Origin: Alistipes montrealensis
GTDB lineage: Bacteria; Bacteroidota; Bacteroidia; Bacteroidales; Rikenellaceae
Assembly: GCF_018362775.1 (NCBI RefSeq)
Contig: NZ_JAGYXY010000002.1
Span: 176,768-240,767 of the forward strand
DNA: 64,000 nt
Reading direction: 5' to 3'
The notes under the pieces are model-generated. The model was not told the origin of the DNA. It ran no database searches and worked only from the letters and a program-made list of their open reading frames with translations. The translations under genes were made by a program, and so were the position numbers. Below, piece after piece: positions 51,547 to 59,734 of this stretch (within the stretch, counting starts at the first letter, position 1; each line of letters starts with the position of its first letter).

Positions 51547-53528
51547 AACGCACCCTGCTGACCCTGCTCGCCGCGATCGCCCTCCTGCCCGCACTGGCCG
51601 ATGAGGGCATGTGGCTCCCGAGCCTGATCTCCGGACGCATCGACGACATGCGCGCAAAAGGCTTCCGCCTCACGGCCGAAGACATTTATTCGATCAACAA
51701 AGCATCGATGAAGGATGCAGTCGTTCTTTTCAACGGCGGCTGTACGGGCGAACTCATCTCGCCCGAAGGCCTGCTGCTCACCAACCATCACTGCGGCTAC
51801 AATGCCATCCAAAAGCACTCTACCGTCGAGCACGACTACCTGACCAACGGTTTCTGGGCCATGTCCCGGGCCGAGGAACTGCCCAACGAAAAACTTTACG
51901 TCCGCTTCCTCGTCCGCATGGAGGAGGTGACCGACCGCATGGCGGCAGGCGAAACGGCGGATGAGATCGTCAAAAAGGCCGAGGCCGAAGGCACGGGCTA
52001 CAAAGCCTCGGTCGAGCAGATGTACTACGGCAACCAGCAGTTCCTGTTCGTCTACGAACAGTTCGACGACGTGCGCCTCGTGGCCGCTCCGCCCTCGTCG
52101 ATCGGCAAGTTCGGCGGCGACACCGACAACTGGATATGGCCCCGCCACACGGGCGATTTTTCGATGTTCCGCGTCTACGCCTCGAAGGACAACAAACCAG
52201 CGGCCTACTCGCCCCAGAACGTTCCCTACCGTCCGAAGAAACACTTCAGTATATCCACGAAAGGGGTTAAAGAGGGCGATTTCACGATGATTTACGGATT
52301 CCCGGGCAACACGCAGGAGTACATCCTGTCGGACGCGGTAGCCTATATCGCCGAGCGTTCCGACCCGGCCAAAATCGCTATTCGCACGGGCCGCCTCGAC
52401 ATCATTTCCAAAGCGCAGGAGTCGGACCCCGCGCTGCGCATCCACTACGCCGCCAAGCACGCCTCGATCGCCAACGCCTGGAAAAAATGGCAGGGCGAAG
52501 CGCTGGGCATCAACCGCCGCGGAACCGTCGCCTCGAAATTCGATTACGAGACGCAGTTCGGACTCGCCGCCGTGGGACACCCCGAATACGCCGGCGTAGT
52601 GATGGGTCTGCGCGTCGAATACGACCGGATCATGGACGCCTATTTCGCTTACGAAATCACACGCGAAACGCTCGGAACGCTGCCCGCAGCCTACACACCC
52701 GAAGAACGGGCCGAGGAGTGCTTCGCCCGGCGCAAGCCCACCGAACAGGCGCTCTGGCGCCATGCGTTCCGCGAATATGGCCGTTGCCCGAAGGTTTACC
52801 GCACGCCCTCCTACGCCGAAGGCATGGCCCGCTACAAATCGCAGGAAGCCTACGCCGACGCCCTTTTCGAAGCCGTATGGGAAGGCTCCGACAGCACGGC
52901 CATGCAGCCCGCCGTCCTGCTTCGGCAAGATACCAAGCGCATGCTCGACCATATCTCGTGGATGCTGGGAACCAAGTCGCTGCGCAACCTTAACAGTAAA
53001 ATCCTCAACGATCTTTACACTACTTATATAAAAGGGTTGCGCGAATGGGACCGGGAGCGGGCCTTCTATCCCGACGCCAATTTGACGCTCCGCGTGGCCT
53101 ACGGCTCCGTGGCTGGGTACGAGTATGCCGACGGCGAGTACCACAAACCGCAGACGACACTCGACGGCATCATCGCCAAGGACAATCCCGAAATTTACGA
53201 TTACGATATTCCGCAGTCGCTGCGCGACCTCTACGCTTCGAAGAATTACGGCCGCTGGGGCACGGTGATCGACGGCCGCAAGACGGTTCCGGTCTGCTTC
53301 CTGGCAACGAACCACACGACGGGCGGCAACTCGGGTTCACCGGTGCTCAACGCCGAAGGGGAACTCATCGGCATCAACTTCGACCGCACGTGGCGTTCGA
53401 CGATGAGCGACATCGCCTTCGACCCCACGATCTGCCGCAACATCGCCGTAGACATCCGCTACGTGCTGTTCGTCGTGGACCGCGTCGGCGGCGCGGGCTA
53501 CCTGCTCAAGGAGATGAAACTCAAATAA
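51543..53528 (+). CDS. S46 family dipeptidyl-peptidase, DPP11-type
   Basis: Secreted serine exopeptidase that releases dipeptides from oligopeptides. The 661 residues start with a signal peptide (about 1-19). The triad is visible: His in LLTNHHCGYNAI (about residue 82), Asp in GDTDNWIWPRHTGDF (about 200) and Ser in TTGGNSGSPVLN (about 597). Eighteen residues after that Ser comes Arg in GINFDRTW. This matches the Arg673/Ser655 spacing of Porphyromonas DPP11, which prefers Asp/Glu at P1; Gly there marks DPP7. The protein is about 60 residues shorter than DPP11. Its role is peptide feeding. Confidence 0.9.
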   Translation: MKRTLLTLLAAIALLPALADEGMWLPSLISGRIDDMRAKGFRLTAEDIYSINKASMKDAVVLFNGGCTGELISPEGLLLTNHHCGYNAIQKHSTVEHDYLTNGFWAMSRAEELPNEKLYVRFLVRMEEVTDRMAAGETADEIVKKAEAEGTGYKASVEQMYYGNQQFLFVYEQFDDVRLVAAPPSSIGKFGGDTDNWIWPRHTGDFSMFRVYASKDNKPAAYSPQNVPYRPKKHFSISTKGVKEGDFTMIYGFPGNTQEYILSDAVAYIAERSDPAKIAIRTGRLDIISKAQESDPALRIHYAAKHASIANAWKKWQGEALGINRRGTVASKFDYETQFGLAAVGHPEYAGVVMGLRVEYDRIMDAYFAYEITRETLGTLPAAYTPEERAEECFARRKPTEQALWRHAFREYGRCPKVYRTPSYAEGMARYKSQEAYADALFEAVWEGSDSTAMQPAVLLRQDTKRMLDHISWMLGTKSLRNLNSKILNDLYTTYIKGLREWDRERAFYPDANLTLRVAYGSVAGYEYADGEYHKPQTTLDGIIAKDNPEIYDYDIPQSLRDLYASKNYGRWGTVIDGRKTVPVCFLATNHTTGGNSGSPVLNAEGELIGINFDRTWRSTMSDIAFDPTICRNIAVDIRYVLFVVDRVGGAGYLLKEMKLK

Positions 53529-53539
53529 AGCACTGCCCG

Positions 53540-53571
53540 GGGCCTGTGCAGGAATGCCTGCACGGCCCTTT
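53540..53571 (+). terminator. Terminator after the dipeptidyl-peptidase gene
   Basis: GGGCC-T-GTGCAGG, an AATG loop and CCTGCAC-GGCCC followed by TTT: a 12-bp stem with one bulged T, 12 bases after the stop. Confidence 0.78.
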
Positions 53572-53601
53572 CGCAAATTTTAACGTTTTTCACGCAAAAA
53601 T

Positions 53602-53632
53602 TTTGCGAATCGCAAAATAGTATCTATATTTG
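53602..53632 (+). promoter_or_regulatory. Consensus promoter of tRNA-Leu
   Basis: -33 TTTG (53602-53605), a 19-base spacer and -7 TATATTTG (53625-53632), 31 bases before the mature tRNA. Confidence 0.75.
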
Positions 53633-53663
53633 CACTCCCGAAAGTTGTATTCGGGAATGTAAT

Positions 53664-53747
53664 GCCCAGGTGGTGAAATTGGTAGACACGCTACTTTGAG
53701 GGGGTAGTGGCGGTTACGCTGTGCAAGTTCGAGTCTTGTCCTGGGCA
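53664..53747 (+). tRNA. tRNA-Leu (anticodon GAG)
   Basis: Acceptor arm GCCCAGG pairs with CCTGGGC (ending 53746), discriminator A at 53747; CCA is not encoded. D-arm sequence TGGTGAAATTGGTAGACACG is typical of tRNA-Leu. The anticodon loop TTGAGGG holds GAG at 53698-53700, reading CUC and CUU. A long variable arm (class II) and T-arm with GTTCGAG follow. Confidence 0.95.
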
Positions 53748-53756
53748 CAAAAAAAA

Positions 53757-53800
53757 GAAACTCCAATTGATTATCAGTCAGTTGGAGTTTCTTTTTTTTC
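53757..53800 (+). terminator. Terminator of tRNA-Leu
   Basis: GAAACTCCAA (53757-53766) pairs with TTGGAGTTTC (53782-53791), followed by eight T residues. The A-run before it allows use from the minus strand too. Confidence 0.9.
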
Positions 53801-53857
53801 TCAGTAGCCAAACAACCTGAAAAAATTGATTATATCGCAATATACCTTTTTCTATAA

Positions 53858-54355
53858 TCAATTATACAATGGTTTAACCGTTGGCGGCAAAGGCAGATAA
53901 TGATGATCTTCTAAAATATAAATCAAAGTATCATTTCGGTATAGAAGACGTTTATCCAAACGCCCATCTTCAATGTATGTTTCTTCAATGCCATCCCGGA
54001 GCCCCATTTTACAGTTAGAAATCCTTTTAATTTTTCCATCTTGGTAATAACTAACAGCTTTTCCATTGCATTTTCCATTTATGAAATAGCCTTCTTGAGC
54101 AATATTACCATTAGTATAATAAAGAATTGACGGCCCCGTCTGCTCTCCATTCACATAGCAACTTTCAATCTTGCGGCGCCCTAATGAATCGTAATAAATA
54201 CATAGACCATGCATTACCGAATCGATTGCCATGTAAACCCTTTCCCCGCCATCAGGCAAATATGACCGAATTAACCTGACATCGCTCATCGGCTTTTGTG
54301 CATAAGCTGCACTCAAGAACAACCCGAGTACCACAACTACGATTAATTTACGCAT
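53858..54355 (-). CDS. YwqK-family MORN-like repeat protein, exported
   Basis: A 165-residue protein with signal peptide (about 1-19, AYAQ) and repeated YwqK/MORN-like units: HGLCIYYDSLGRRKIES, TGPSILYYTNGNIAQEGYF and NGKAVSYYQDGKIKRIS, about 45-135. Databases label this family YwqK antitoxins, after Bacillus ywqK beside the YwqJ toxin. Here it is the last of three minus-strand genes after an RHS-type toxin-like protein, which fits an immunity role (inference). Codon use is A+T-rich like the whole patch. Start is the ATG at 54355. Confidence 0.72.
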   Translation of the reverse strand: MRKLIVVVVLGLFLSAAYAQKPMSDVRLIRSYLPDGGERVYMAIDSVMHGLCIYYDSLGRRKIESCYVNGEQTGPSILYYTNGNIAQEGYFINGKCNGKAVSYYQDGKIKRISNCKMGLRDGIEETYIEDGRLDKRLLYRNDTLIYILEDHHYLPLPPTVKPLYN

Positions 54356-54372
54356 GCTCCCAATAGCCCCGA

Positions 54373-55059
54373 TTAATTTCTTTTTACAAAAGTATCCCCC
54401 TTCCAAATGATAGAATCACCCTCTATTCTTGCATACTCACCTTTTGCATAATATCTTTCGAAAAAAGAATCATCCACTCCCGGTATTTCAATCTTTATGG
54501 AATTAGTATCGCCGTCAATCTGATATGCTTCATTCGAGTCAAATCCGACAACCCCATAAAATAACCCTTCGAAAGAATGTTGCAATAAATATTCAGGGGA
54601 AATATGAAATTGAATTGATTTCGCATCACTTGGAATATTTAATTCTTTATTATTTTTCGAATAAGTCAGACGATATGTTTTGAAAGTTTCTGTATAAACT
54701 TCTATTCTCAAATCACTTCTCTGATACGGGATCGAAAAAGACACTTTTATACTATCCTGAACCTTGGGATCATAAAACTGAGTTATACTCAGCCCTTTGT
54801 GTCCAACAACATAAGCCGGAACAGATGAATTCAATTCTATAAAATGATCATCGACCCGTTTGATAGTACTTTGCAACAAGGTATCATTATTATATAATAC
54901 CGGAGGGGCCTGGGGAACGATAAAATAAAACACACCATTCTCTATTTTGATACACATGCCGGATTTGTTATAATAGACGCCGGATAATTTCTCTTTAGCC
55001 AATAAAGCGACATGAGAAAATAGGCAAACTAGTATAAACAAAAATATTATCTTTTTCAT
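54373..55059 (-). CDS. Exported protein of unknown function beside the RHS gene
   Basis: A 228-residue protein with signal peptide (about 1-21, MKKIIFLFILVCLFSHVALL). The mature part is beta-rich, starting EKLSGVYYNKSGMCIKIENGVFYF. I recognise no family. It starts eight bases after the RHS gene ends, using the ATG at 55059, and 17 bases before the YwqK-like gene. Position directly downstream of an RHS tip is where immunity genes sit in polymorphic toxin loci, but no sequence feature proves this. A+T-rich codons suggest transfer. Confidence 0.6.
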   Translation of the reverse strand: MKKIIFLFILVCLFSHVALLAKEKLSGVYYNKSGMCIKIENGVFYFIVPQAPPVLYNNDTLLQSTIKRVDDHFIELNSSVPAYVVGHKGLSITQFYDPKVQDSIKVSFSIPYQRSDLRIEVYTETFKTYRLTYSKNNKELNIPSDAKSIQFHISPEYLLQHSFEGLFYGVVGFDSNEAYQIDGDTNSIKIEIPGVDDSFFERYYAKGEYARIEGDSIIWKGDTFVKRN

Positions 55060-55066
55060 ATTGATT

Positions 55067-56293
55067 TTATTTTGCATTTAACATTTTTTGCTGTCGTTTT
55101 TGATATTTAACTAAATCTTGAGAATAATTGTTTATCTCAGGATATACAAACGTTCCATCCTCTTTTCGTATGTTCCCTACCGAATGCACGTCAATCCCTT
55201 GAAGGCTTCTCGCATTACCTGGAAAAGACGTGTCATAAGAGTATTGCATTTTGTAGGCCTCAACTTCCATGGCACTTTGCCCGATACGACTCGTTCCCGC
55301 ATTAAATAAATATCCTTCGCGGGAAAATCTTAATCCTCCGGCATTCAACGATTGACGCACATGTGTTATTTCATGTATAGACAATCCATCCGATGACGTT
55401 TCTATGTAAACCTTATTATCATCTCCCTGGCGAACACCATGCATGCTTCCGCTAACAGAACTGAATGCATATATGTTTTGATCAGCCGCTAACACATCAA
55501 TATCTGCTTTACTCGTATTTAAATTTGATATCCGATCCTGCGCCTCAGCTATTTTCTCCTCAATTTTTACAGTTCGCTTTTCGTTAAGACCATCCTCTTT
55601 TAATTTTGCTTGATTTTTAGCTATATCAGTTGTTAACACAGCTATTTTTCTTTCTATATTCTTTTTTAATAGTTCGGCTTCCTGAGGATCATCCCATTTC
55701 ATCCCATCGGGATCAATATATCTCATCGGATTATTCCCGCAATATACATACGGACTTATCGGATAATATTTTTCCGCCAACAGATCGCTTCCGTTCCAGC
55801 CGAGACGAAACCTTGGCTCGTACATTCGAGCACCATAATCTGTATAAGGCAATCCAATAAACGACTGTTCTTCCTTGCCATTGTAACGGTAACGGTTACC
55901 GGACAGCAAACCTTCATCCCAACGAAGTCCAAACGGATAATAGTCGTTGCGTTCGACAACCTCTCCTGCATTATCGACAATTACCCGAACGCTCCCCAGA
56001 TGATCGGTCAAATGATACTGCGGGGAATAACTTATGCCTCCAGCTGTCGCAGCGGCAAAAATTCGTCCACTGCTAAAAGCGGCACTCTCCAGCGATAAAA
56101 CCCCGTTACAGGATTCATATACCAAAGAACCCAGGTAATACAGTCCGTTGGCTCCTGCATCCAGGGCCGCAAGTTTAGTATTATCCGAAAGATACGAATA
56201 TTTTACCAACGTCGCACCGTCTTGTTCTGCTTTTTCGATCAAATTCAAATGGTTGTAGAACAAAGCGAGATTATTGGCGCCATCGTGGATCAT
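55067..56293 (-). CDS. 5'-truncated RHS-core protein with HEITH metallopeptidase-like C-terminus
   Basis: A 408-residue frame carrying only the end of an RHS/YD protein. RHS-associated core lies at about 93-197 (YHLTDHLGSVRVIVDNAGEV, YNGKEEQSFIGLPYTDYGARMY, SPYVYCGNNPMRYIDPDG). After it come a charged coiled-coil (about 202-260) and a variable domain with SIHEITHVRQ (HExxH at 307-311) and a downstream Glu in AMEVEAYKMQY, as in zinc metallopeptidases. This is the toxin-tip position of polymorphic toxins. Upstream, the frame GQFVERGLSYDK continues to about 56345 but is broken by the A7 run at 56301-56307. It may be a relic, an orphan tip donor or a frameshifted gene. Confidence 0.75.
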   Translation of the reverse strand: MIHDGANNLALFYNHLNLIEKAEQDGATLVKYSYLSDNTKLAALDAGANGLYYLGSLVYESCNGVLSLESAAFSSGRIFAAATAGGISYSPQYHLTDHLGSVRVIVDNAGEVVERNDYYPFGLRWDEGLLSGNRYRYNGKEEQSFIGLPYTDYGARMYEPRFRLGWNGSDLLAEKYYPISPYVYCGNNPMRYIDPDGMKWDDPQEAELLKKNIERKIAVLTTDIAKNQAKLKEDGLNEKRTVKIEEKIAEAQDRISNLNTSKADIDVLAADQNIYAFSSVSGSMHGVRQGDDNKVYIETSSDGLSIHEITHVRQSLNAGGLRFSREGYLFNAGTSRIGQSAMEVEAYKMQYSYDTSFPGNARSLQGIDVHSVGNIRKEDGTFVYPEINNYSQDLVKYQKRQQKMLNAK

Positions 56294-56344
56294 ATTACCG
56301 TTTTTTTGTCATATGAAAGGCCCCGCTCGACAAATTGACCGGAT

Positions 56345-56606
56345 GCTGCACAATGTATTATGTCAGAAAAGGCCATCGTAAGCAATGGATACGCCATGCC
56401 GTACACCATCCGAGCCCCACGTTCGAAAAGCACATGTCCGCGATATGCTGCGCCTCGGCCGCAGACAGAGAGCGATCAGTTCGACGACCTTAAATTCGAA
56501 CATATCGGAACATCTACGCCCCCTTGGTGATATAGCCTTCGATGGCGCGCATCAGAGCATCCATCCCCGTTGAGAATGATTCTGCCAACAGCCCTAACGG
56601 ATCGGT
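56345..56606 (-). pseudogene. fucO: Degenerate lactaldehyde reductase (fucO/rhaO) fragment
   Basis: Directly after the rhaD stop, the minus strand encodes STGMDALMRAIEGYITKGA and then TAG where iron-dependent lactaldehyde reductases have Trp. After a +1 shift it gives SDMFEFKVVELIA; after a deletion and another shift EAQHIADMCFSNVGLG; after another MVYGMAYPL. These segments are collinear with roughly residues 185-275 of E. coli FucO. The N-terminal half and the C-terminal third are gone, the latter at the junction with the RHS remnant near 56345. In Bacteroides rhamnose operons this gene (rhaO) follows the aldolase, so this is the missing last gene. Confidence 0.85.
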
Positions 56607-57398
56607 TTAAAGGTTGAACGCATCTTTCAGTTCCTGCATCTGGGCGTCGCTCATGCCCGCAGGCTGGAAGCCCATCGCACAGCCCGACATATAAATCTGA
56701 GCGGACTTGGAGAGCGTATCGATCATATCGAAAGGTTCGACGACATTTTCGCCCACACCCAGCGCGCCGTGCTTCTCCCAAAGCACCACGTCGTATTCGT
56801 CGAGTTGCACGATGGTCGCATCGGCCAGCCCGATCGAGCCCGGCAGCGTATAGGGGACGATGCCCACCCCTTTGGGGCAGAACGCCCGGGTTTCGGGAAT
56901 CATGCTCCACAACAGCCTGCTCAGTATATCCTTACCCAGAAACGCCTCGTTGTGGGTCATCGCCACCAGTTCGGTGGGATGGGTGTGAATCACGGCTTTC
57001 TGATTGCAGCCCTTGCCGATCAGGTAATCGTGGATCGAAAGGTGCGACGGCAGTTCCGATGTGGGATGAATATACTTTTCGGCCACGATCGCATAGCTAC
57101 GGCCGTCGTCGGAGATACGGATGATCGCCATATTGTCCATCGGCGAGGACGAGACATAGCGCATCCGGCGGTTAGTACCGGTCACCAGGAAAAAATGACT
57201 GCGCAAGTTTTCAACCGGACGCGCCAGGGCGATGGATTCGCCCAGCGGAGTCAGGGCCCGGACCGCATCGTCGACCACATCGGTGACATTGTACGAAATA
57301 TTGCCGCCGTTACGTTCGGCCCAGCCTTTCTGCCAAAGGTATCCGGCCACTTCGGCCACTTCGGCGATACGTTCCGCCAATTGTTCGTTGTATTTCAT
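56607..57398 (-). CDS. rhaD: Rhamnulose-1-phosphate aldolase
   Basis: Class II zinc aldolase that cleaves L-rhamnulose 1-phosphate into dihydroxyacetone phosphate and L-lactaldehyde. The 263 residues include GWAERNGGNISYNVTD (about 26-41), the zinc pair in VIHTHPTELVAMTHNE (about 137-152) with the later LWEKHGALGVG (about 205-215). It lies 12 bases after rhaT and is the last intact gene of the operon. Lactaldehyde removal would be the job of the wrecked fucO next to it. Confidence 0.94.
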   Translation of the reverse strand: MKYNEQLAERIAEVAEVAGYLWQKGWAERNGGNISYNVTDVVDDAVRALTPLGESIALARPVENLRSHFFLVTGTNRRMRYVSSSPMDNMAIIRISDDGRSYAIVAEKYIHPTSELPSHLSIHDYLIGKGCNQKAVIHTHPTELVAMTHNEAFLGKDILSRLLWSMIPETRAFCPKGVGIVPYTLPGSIGLADATIVQLDEYDVVLWEKHGALGVGENVVEPFDMIDTLSKSAQIYMSGCAMGFQPAGMSDAQMQELKDAFNL

Positions 57399-57410
57399 GA
57401 TTTGCAGATT

Positions 57411-58436
57411 TTAAAACAGCGAAGGGAAAAAGATCGAGAAAAGCAGAATCGCGAGACCCAACACCAGCATCGAGACCGCCCGCACACCGCTCCCCTTCCA
57501 TTCTTTGAGGGCAATCCCCCAGAAATTGGAAAACAGTACATTGAGCGACATGAGGATACACCACGAAAACGCCAGCAGGACGGGCGTGCCCGCAAGGAAA
57601 CTCCGTCCCATTTCAAGCCCGAAAAACTGCGAATACCACAACACGCCGGCCAGTGCGCAGAAGAACAGGTTCACGGCAAACTGACGGCCTTTCACGGCAA
57701 AATATTCACGGCCCGTATGGTGCTTCAGGTTCTCGCGCAGGCAGTAAACCGCGTTGGTGAGGAAGCCACCGAATGTCACGAGCAGAATCACAGGCAATCC
57801 GGCATAGAGGACATCGGCTCCTGCGGCCTGCATGGCTGTACGAATCGGCGCACCGGCATCGAGCCCCAGCGCGAAGCAGGCGCTCATGACACCGGCCAGC
57901 AAGGCCACCAGCAAACCTTTCGTCAAAGCGAAGTCGCGGACAGCAGCCCGCTTCTCCTCTTCGCTCATATTGCGTGCGCGCAGCGACCCCGCATAACCGA
58001 TCACGGCGATGCCGGCCAACGTGACGCATACACCCGACAGCAACAGCAGTCCGTCACCGTGGAGCAGATCCGTCCCGGCGAACAGCGCGGGCAGGAGCGT
58101 CCCGAACGCAGAGCAGGTCCCCAGCGACACCGACTGCCCGAGCGCTACGCCCAGGTAGCGCATCGACAGTCCGAACGTCAGTCCCCCGACACCCCATAAA
58201 GCGCCGTAGACAACCGCCTTCAGCGCGCCCCCGGTGCCCAGCAGGGCGAAAAGCGAAGCGCCCGAAGGTACGGCGGCCAGCGCTCCCGCCAGAGGAAACA
58301 CCAGCCACGCAAAGGTGCCCTGCACCAGCCAGAAACTCTCCCAGCTCCACTGCTTCACCTTGCGGATGGGCACATAGGAACTGGACTGTCCGAAACTGCC
58401 GACGGCAATGATCAACAAGCCGAGAAACGTGTTCAT
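57411..58436 (-). CDS. rhaT: L-rhamnose/proton symporter RhaT
   Basis: A 341-residue inner-membrane transporter of the RhaT family with about ten hydrophobic helices. SFGQSSSYVPIRKVKQWSWESFWLVQG (about 14-40) is the usual N-terminal signature, and ALWGVGGLTFGLSMRYLGVALGQSV (about 89-113) the conserved central part. It imports L-rhamnose by proton symport. Gaps to its neighbours are 6 and 12 bases, consistent with one transcript from rhaB to rhaD. Confidence 0.93.
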   Translation of the reverse strand: MNTFLGLLIIAVGSFGQSSSYVPIRKVKQWSWESFWLVQGTFAWLVFPLAGALAAVPSGASLFALLGTGGALKAVVYGALWGVGGLTFGLSMRYLGVALGQSVSLGTCSAFGTLLPALFAGTDLLHGDGLLLLSGVCVTLAGIAVIGYAGSLRARNMSEEEKRAAVRDFALTKGLLVALLAGVMSACFALGLDAGAPIRTAMQAAGADVLYAGLPVILLVTFGGFLTNAVYCLRENLKHHTGREYFAVKGRQFAVNLFFCALAGVLWYSQFFGLEMGRSFLAGTPVLLAFSWCILMSLNVLFSNFWGIALKEWKGSGVRAVSMLVLGLAILLFSIFFPSLF

Positions 58437-58442
58437 GGTCGG

Positions 58443-59696
58443 CTAACGTTTCGAGGTGACTTCGTGCTCGTACGTCTCCACCTCGGCGATATAGTCCTCT
58501 CCCGCAGGAACGCCGTTCTTCAGGCAGAAATAGTTGTAAACGTCGGCCCACGGCAGCGACTTGCTCTCTTCGAGGAGCGCCAGGCGCTGAAAATAGCGAC
58601 CGTCGGCCTCGTATCCGCGCAATTTTTCGATCGGCGTGAGCATCGCCAGCAGGAACGCCTTCTGAGTGGCGCGGCTGCCGATGACATAAGCGCCGATCCG
58701 GTTAATCGAAGCATCGAAGTAATCCAGTCCGATATTCACCCGGTCGAGCGCCCCGGCCCAGACAATCTCCTGCGCCAGCATCTGTACGCTGTCGTTGAAG
58801 ATCACCACGTGGTCGCTGTCCCAGCGTACGGGACGGCTCACGTGGAGCAGTATTTCGGGCGAGAAGAGCAGCATCGACGAAATCTTGTCGTACACGTCCT
58901 CCGTCGGATGGAAGTGCCCCATGTCGAGCGTCGCCATCAGGCCGTTGCTGACTGCATAGCCCATGTAGAACTCGTGCGAACCGACCGTGAAGCTTTCGAG
59001 CCCCGTGCCGAACAGCTTGCACTCCACGGCATCCTTGACATGGGCGAACTTGTGTTCGAAAACCCGATCGAGCGACTCCTTCAGCAACGAACGATAGCAG
59101 TAACGATTCACCGTCAGGTCTTTCGACCCGTCGTGAACCCAGATGTTATGGCATGCCTTGCTACCCAACTGGCGGCCCATCTCGTCGGCGATACGGCGGC
59201 TGCGGATGGTGTGCTCGACCCAGAAATTGCGAATCGCCTTGTCGGGACTGGCCAGCGAAAGGTCACCGCTCTTGGGGTGTGAGAACGAAGTCGAGTTGAA
59301 GTCGAGCTTCATGCCGTTGGCGCGGGCCCAGTCAATCCAGCTCTGGAAATGTTCGGGTTCGATCTGGTCACGGTCGACCTTTTTACCCTTGAAATCGCCG
59401 TAAATGGCGTGCAGGCTCAGGCGGTGGCTGCCAGGGATCAGGCTCTTGGCCTTCTCGATGTCGGCGCGCACTTCGTCGATGTTGCGGGCCTTGCCGGGGT
59501 AATTGCCCGTGGCCTGGATGCCGCCTGTGAGCTGGCCTCCGGAATTTTCGAAGCCCGTCACATCGTCCGTCTGCCAGCAATGCAGCGAGAGTGAAATCTG
59601 CTGCAAGGCAGCAAGAGTCTTGTCGGTATCGATGCCCATTTCGGCATAACGCATCCGGGCGGCCTCGTAGGCTTTGGTGATTTGATCCTGTTTCAT
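58443..59696 (-). CDS. rhaA: L-rhamnose isomerase
   Basis: Interconverts L-rhamnose and L-rhamnulose. The 417-residue protein has the family features: LSLHCWQTDDVTGFE (about 31-45), LDFNSTSFSHPKSGDLSLASPD (about 134-155), WVHDGSKDLTVNR (about 190-202), MGYAVSNGLMATLDMGHFHPTEDVYDKIS (about 250-278) with metal-binding Glu, Asp and His. Length matches RhaA of enteric bacteria. It lies 38 bases after rhaB and six before rhaT. Confidence 0.96.
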   Translation of the reverse strand: MKQDQITKAYEAARMRYAEMGIDTDKTLAALQQISLSLHCWQTDDVTGFENSGGQLTGGIQATGNYPGKARNIDEVRADIEKAKSLIPGSHRLSLHAIYGDFKGKKVDRDQIEPEHFQSWIDWARANGMKLDFNSTSFSHPKSGDLSLASPDKAIRNFWVEHTIRSRRIADEMGRQLGSKACHNIWVHDGSKDLTVNRYCYRSLLKESLDRVFEHKFAHVKDAVECKLFGTGLESFTVGSHEFYMGYAVSNGLMATLDMGHFHPTEDVYDKISSMLLFSPEILLHVSRPVRWDSDHVVIFNDSVQMLAQEIVWAGALDRVNIGLDYFDASINRIGAYVIGSRATQKAFLLAMLTPIEKLRGYEADGRYFQRLALLEESKSLPWADVYNYFCLKNGVPAGEDYIAEVETYEHEVTSKR

Positions 59697-59734
59697 ATTG
59701 ATTGTTGAATGATTGTTATTACGTTATTTTCTTG

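Noticed and set aside
53664..56345. Site-specific integration of the RHS island at tRNA-Leu
   Set aside because: No copy of the tRNA 3' end was seen at the far edge near 56345, and there is no integrase, so att sites are not called.
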